Source of the DNA: Roseimicrobium sp. ORNL1
GTDB lineage: Bacteria > Verrucomicrobiota > Verrucomicrobiia > Verrucomicrobiales > Verrucomicrobiaceae
Assembly (NCBI RefSeq): GCF_011044495.1
Contig: NZ_CP049143.1
Span: 4,216,001 to 4,280,000 of the forward strand
DNA: 64,000 nt
Direction of reading: 5' to 3'
Below the pieces are notes generated by a model. It did no database searches. It was not told the DNA's origin and was given only the letters and a program-made list of their open reading frames with translations. This document shows, piece by piece, positions 61,568 through 64,000 of the stretch (the stretch's first letter is position 1; each line of letters begins with the position of its first letter). Position numbers and translations under genes: made by a program.

Positions 61568-64000
61568 AGCTTACCCTGACCATTCCCGTGTGCGTGGATC
61601 ATCATCGCGATGATCAAGGGATCTCGCGCTTCCGCGTACGGCCGGTGTTCACGCCGGACGGCGACTTTGACGATGAGCGTGACATTCGCGAAGATCGCGC
61701 CCTGTCCCGGCTGAGGGATCGGATGCATCCCGCCCTGCTGGAGCAGGCAGTGGCGCCGAATCACCGTGAACTGCTCTGGTGGAGCTTTTGCCCACCAATG
61801 ACGGCTCACGCGCTGAGGCTGCGAATTGAGCTCAAGAAGCGTGCCGTGGAAGGCACCTTCTTCGCCGTGGTGTTTGAGAGTTCCGGCCGGAGGCTTGCGC
61901 ATCTGCCGAGGGGCGGCTTGAGCTTTGAATGGCCCACGGGCACGCAGCTTCGTGATGTGGCCTCCAATGCGATCACTGCGCACTTCCGGCAGTTGGAACG
62001 CGACACCGAGGACTCCCTGGATGCAGACCCCTGGTTCTGCGGGAGCCAGCCCCACCTGGCACACCTGCCAGTGGTGCTGACGGGAAATCAACGCCTGCCC
62101 AAGCCGAAAACACGCTTCATCTCCTTTGCCGATGATGAACCGATGGATGGCGATCATGAACTGCAGAAGGTAGGGCGCTGCCTCGACCGGCTCTACCCGC
62201 ATGATCTGCATCACGCGCTCCTGCGGGAAACGGAAGTGAACCAACTGTGGGCGAGCTTCCGCCGCATCAGTATGAGAGCTCCCATGGTCGTGCTCGTAGG
62301 CAGGCCGAAGTCAGGCAAGACAGCGATCATCCACGAATGCGTGCGCAAGTCCAACGAGACACCAGGCGTGGGACGCCGCGGCCAATATTGGCTGGTATCT
62401 CCCCAACGGGTGATCAGTGGCATGTCCCACCTCGGCCAGTGGGAGGAACGCTGGACGGCCATGCTCGCCGCCATTCGGAAAGGGCGCCACGTGCTGGTGC
62501 TGGATGACTTGCTCGCACTGTTCGAGGCGGGCCGATCGTCCGGAAGTGACCTCACGCTGGGCCATGTGCTGAAGGCTCGGCAGGAGCATGAACCCATTCC
62601 GGTGCTTGCAGAGGCCACGCCTGAGGCCTGGGGCCGTTTGCGTGAGTTGGACCGTGCTTTCGCGAGCCAGTTCCAGGTCATTCATGTGCGTGAGACGGGT
62701 GATGACGCCACACTCCGCATCCTGGTGCGCACCATGCAGGAACTGCCTCCCGGTTGCCAGTTCTCACCGGAGGTGCTGCCGGAAGTCATCCGGCTGCAGC
62801 AACGCTTTGGCCGCGCCCGCGCTTTCCCAGGGAAGGCGGTGGAGATGCTCCAGGCTCTCGCAAACAACTTCAAATCAGAAACCGCGAGCGGAGATGCCAG
62901 CCAAGCGACCTCCGCCTCGAATGTGCTGGAATGGTTCGCACAGCGTCACGGCATCAGCCTGGACATGATCCGCGGTGGCGGCCTCGCTCGCGATGAACTG
63001 CGCTGGCATTTCGAATGCGAAATCATGGGCCAATCCGCCGCGGTGGAAGCGATGATGGACATCGTTCTCATGGCTTCTGCCGAGCTGCAGGATCCCAGAC
63101 GACCACTGGGGTCGCTGCTCTTCCTGGGACCCACAGGAGTGGGCAAGACGGAGTGCGCCAAGGCTCTTGCCGAGATCGTGTTCGAAAGCGCGGACCGCAT
63201 GGTCCGCTTCGACCTGAATGAATACAGCGGTGATGACGCGGCCATTCGCCTCATCGGTGGACCTGGACGTGGAGGCCAGCTCACTTCACGCGTACGCCGC
63301 CAGCCTTTCACCCTGCTGCTCTTCGATGAAGTGGAGAAGGCGCATCCGGATGTCTTTGATCTGCTGCTCCAGGTGCTGGGTGAAGGACGTCTCACGGACG
63401 CGCAGGGACAAACGACGGATTTCTGCAACTGCATCATCATCCTCACCTCAAATCTGGGCGCCCGTCAGGCGCGTCAGCGCCTCGGTTTTGGTGGAAGCGA
63501 GACCGGGGATCTCCTGGCATATCGACAGGCGGCGGAGAAATTTTTCCGACCAGAGTTCTTCAATCGCCTGGATCGCATCGTGCCCTTCCACGAACTCAGA
63601 CGGCAGGACATCGAGAACCTCGCGCATGTGATGGCCCACCGTGTCCTGAAGCGGCAGGGTGTCACCGACCGCCGCGTGAATGTGTCACTGGAAAATGACG
63701 CCGTGCGCTATCTCGCTGAAAAGGGGCATGACGTCGCGTATGGCGCCCGCTCGCTGCGTCGTGCGGTGGAGACTCATCTGGTAGAGCCCCTCGCCGCCCT
63801 CATGGCGACCATGGGCACCCAGCATGCGATGAGTGCACGGGTATCCCTGGGCGATGACGGTGTGTTGGCCTTTGACCTGCAGTCCCAGCAGCAGACGCCG
63901 TTCCTCTTCACCTTGCCCGCCACGGTGACGCAAGATGAATTGTTGGATCTCATTGATGAAGCGTTTGACCTCATCGATGAGGCGGATGAGCGGCTGGATG
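61564..64000 (+). CDS. Second double-AAA+ (ClpB-like) ATPase, 3' partial
   Basis: The frame is open from ATG 61564 to the end of the window (812 codons visible) and is clean of stops. ATG overlaps the upstream stop (ATGA), so translation is coupled. The N-domain (about 1-235) is distinct from that of the upstream protein. The first AAA module has GRPKSGKT (about 246-253) and Walker B VLVLDDLLAL, so it looks competent. The second has GPTGVGKT (about 522-529), LLLFDEVEKAHPD, ILTSNLGA, FRPEFFNRLDRIV and GHDVAYGARSLRR. The coupled genes with similar but non-identical layout imply a hetero-oligomeric complex. Neither copy has the M-domain coil of ClpB nor an IGF/L-type loop clearly recognisable for ClpP docking. 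Confidence 0.85.
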   Translation, partial: MKLTLTIPVCVDHHRDDQGISRFRVRPVFTPDGDFDDERDIREDRALSRLRDRMHPALLEQAVAPNHRELLWWSFCPPMTAHALRLRIELKKRAVEGTFFAVVFESSGRRLAHLPRGGLSFEWPTGTQLRDVASNAITAHFRQLERDTEDSLDADPWFCGSQPHLAHLPVVLTGNQRLPKPKTRFISFADDEPMDGDHELQKVGRCLDRLYPHDLHHALLRETEVNQLWASFRRISMRAPMVVLVGRPKSGKTAIIHECVRKSNETPGVGRRGQYWLVSPQRVISGMSHLGQWEERWTAMLAAIRKGRHVLVLDDLLALFEAGRSSGSDLTLGHVLKARQEHEPIPVLAEATPEAWGRLRELDRAFASQFQVIHVRETGDDATLRILVRTMQELPPGCQFSPEVLPEVIRLQQRFGRARAFPGKAVEMLQALANNFKSETASGDASQATSASNVLEWFAQRHGISLDMIRGGGLARDELRWHFECEIMGQSAAVEAMMDIVLMASAELQDPRRPLGSLLFLGPTGVGKTECAKALAEIVFESADRMVRFDLNEYSGDDAAIRLIGGPGRGGQLTSRVRRQPFTLLLFDEVEKAHPDVFDLLLQVLGEGRLTDAQGQTTDFCNCIIILTSNLGARQARQRLGFGGSETGDLLAYRQAAEKFFRPEFFNRLDRIVPFHELRRQDIENLAHVMAHRVLKRQGVTDRRVNVSLENDAVRYLAEKGHDVAYGARSLRRAVETHLVEPLAALMATMGTQHAMSARVSLGDDGVLAFDLQSQQQTPFLFTLPATVTQDELLDLIDEAFDLIDEADERLD

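Overview
The window looks like a chromosomal segment of a GC-rich Gram-negative bacterium of the PVC superphylum, most likely a Verrucomicrobiota member near Verrucomicrobium, Roseimicrobium or Prosthecobacter. This is inferred from gene content: an autotransporter-repeat protein with a PEP-CTERM tail, a large multihaem cytochrome with a beta-propeller partner, Tat-exported sugar oxidoreductase and isomerase proteins, GspG-like tandem families, and palindromic intergenic repeats. No 16S or other direct taxonomic marker was read. About 50 genes cover most of the window, and there is no phage, insertion sequence, transposase or CRISPR array.

Layout. 1-9.6 kb: a truncated double sialidase-like (BNR) protein, two small proteins, tRNA-Gly(GCC), trpC, a five-gene tandem array of GspG-like single-pass proteins (4186-7613), a peroxiredoxin and an OmpA-family protein. 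9.6-19.7 kb: an adenylate cyclase/NTPase/TPR regulator, a WD40-like/LamG protein, a nitroreductase plus DUF456 pair, a DUF4062-like/TPR membrane protein, and DUF2237. 19.8-25.1 kb: the gyrB-gyrA operon on the minus strand. 25.3-31.7 kb: DUF1573 plus rhodanese, an Agl23-like membrane protein coupled to ApbE, a MarR regulator with a strong terminator, a laccase-domain protein and a SMI1/KNR4 protein. 31.7-38.7 kb: a VOC protein, a perfect inverted-repeat element, an M4-like metallopeptidase with a histone-H1-like tail, ispE, the PEP-CTERM autotransporter-repeat protein and a second inverted-repeat element. 38.7-44.3 kb: a minus-strand cluster of DJ-1/PfpI, five-haem cytochrome c and propeller protein, then a Tat-exported sugar isomerase-like protein. 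44.5-50.6 kb: an ankyrin/L,D-transpeptidase fusion, PAP2 phosphatase, RhlE-type helicase, two paralogous M15-type peptidases, and a 324-nt multi-helix element. 50.6-56.6 kb: a membrane protein coupled to a Gfo/Idh/MocA oxidoreductase, and a two-component system. 56.9-64 kb: an MFS transporter and two translationally coupled, unusual double-AAA+ (ClpB-like) proteins, the second running off the window.

The best candidates for something undescribed are (1) the structured element at 50225-50548, with nested long helices and GNRA-capped hairpins on the plus strand, (2) the coupled pair of Clp-like ATPases, one with a degenerate first AAA module and a C-terminal region resembling the PCRF domain of peptide-chain release factors, and (3) the array of pseudopilin-like proteins that lost the prepilin peptidase site and share a conserved Gly-Cys at the start of the membrane helix. 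All functional statements rest on motif reading by eye; no database search was run.
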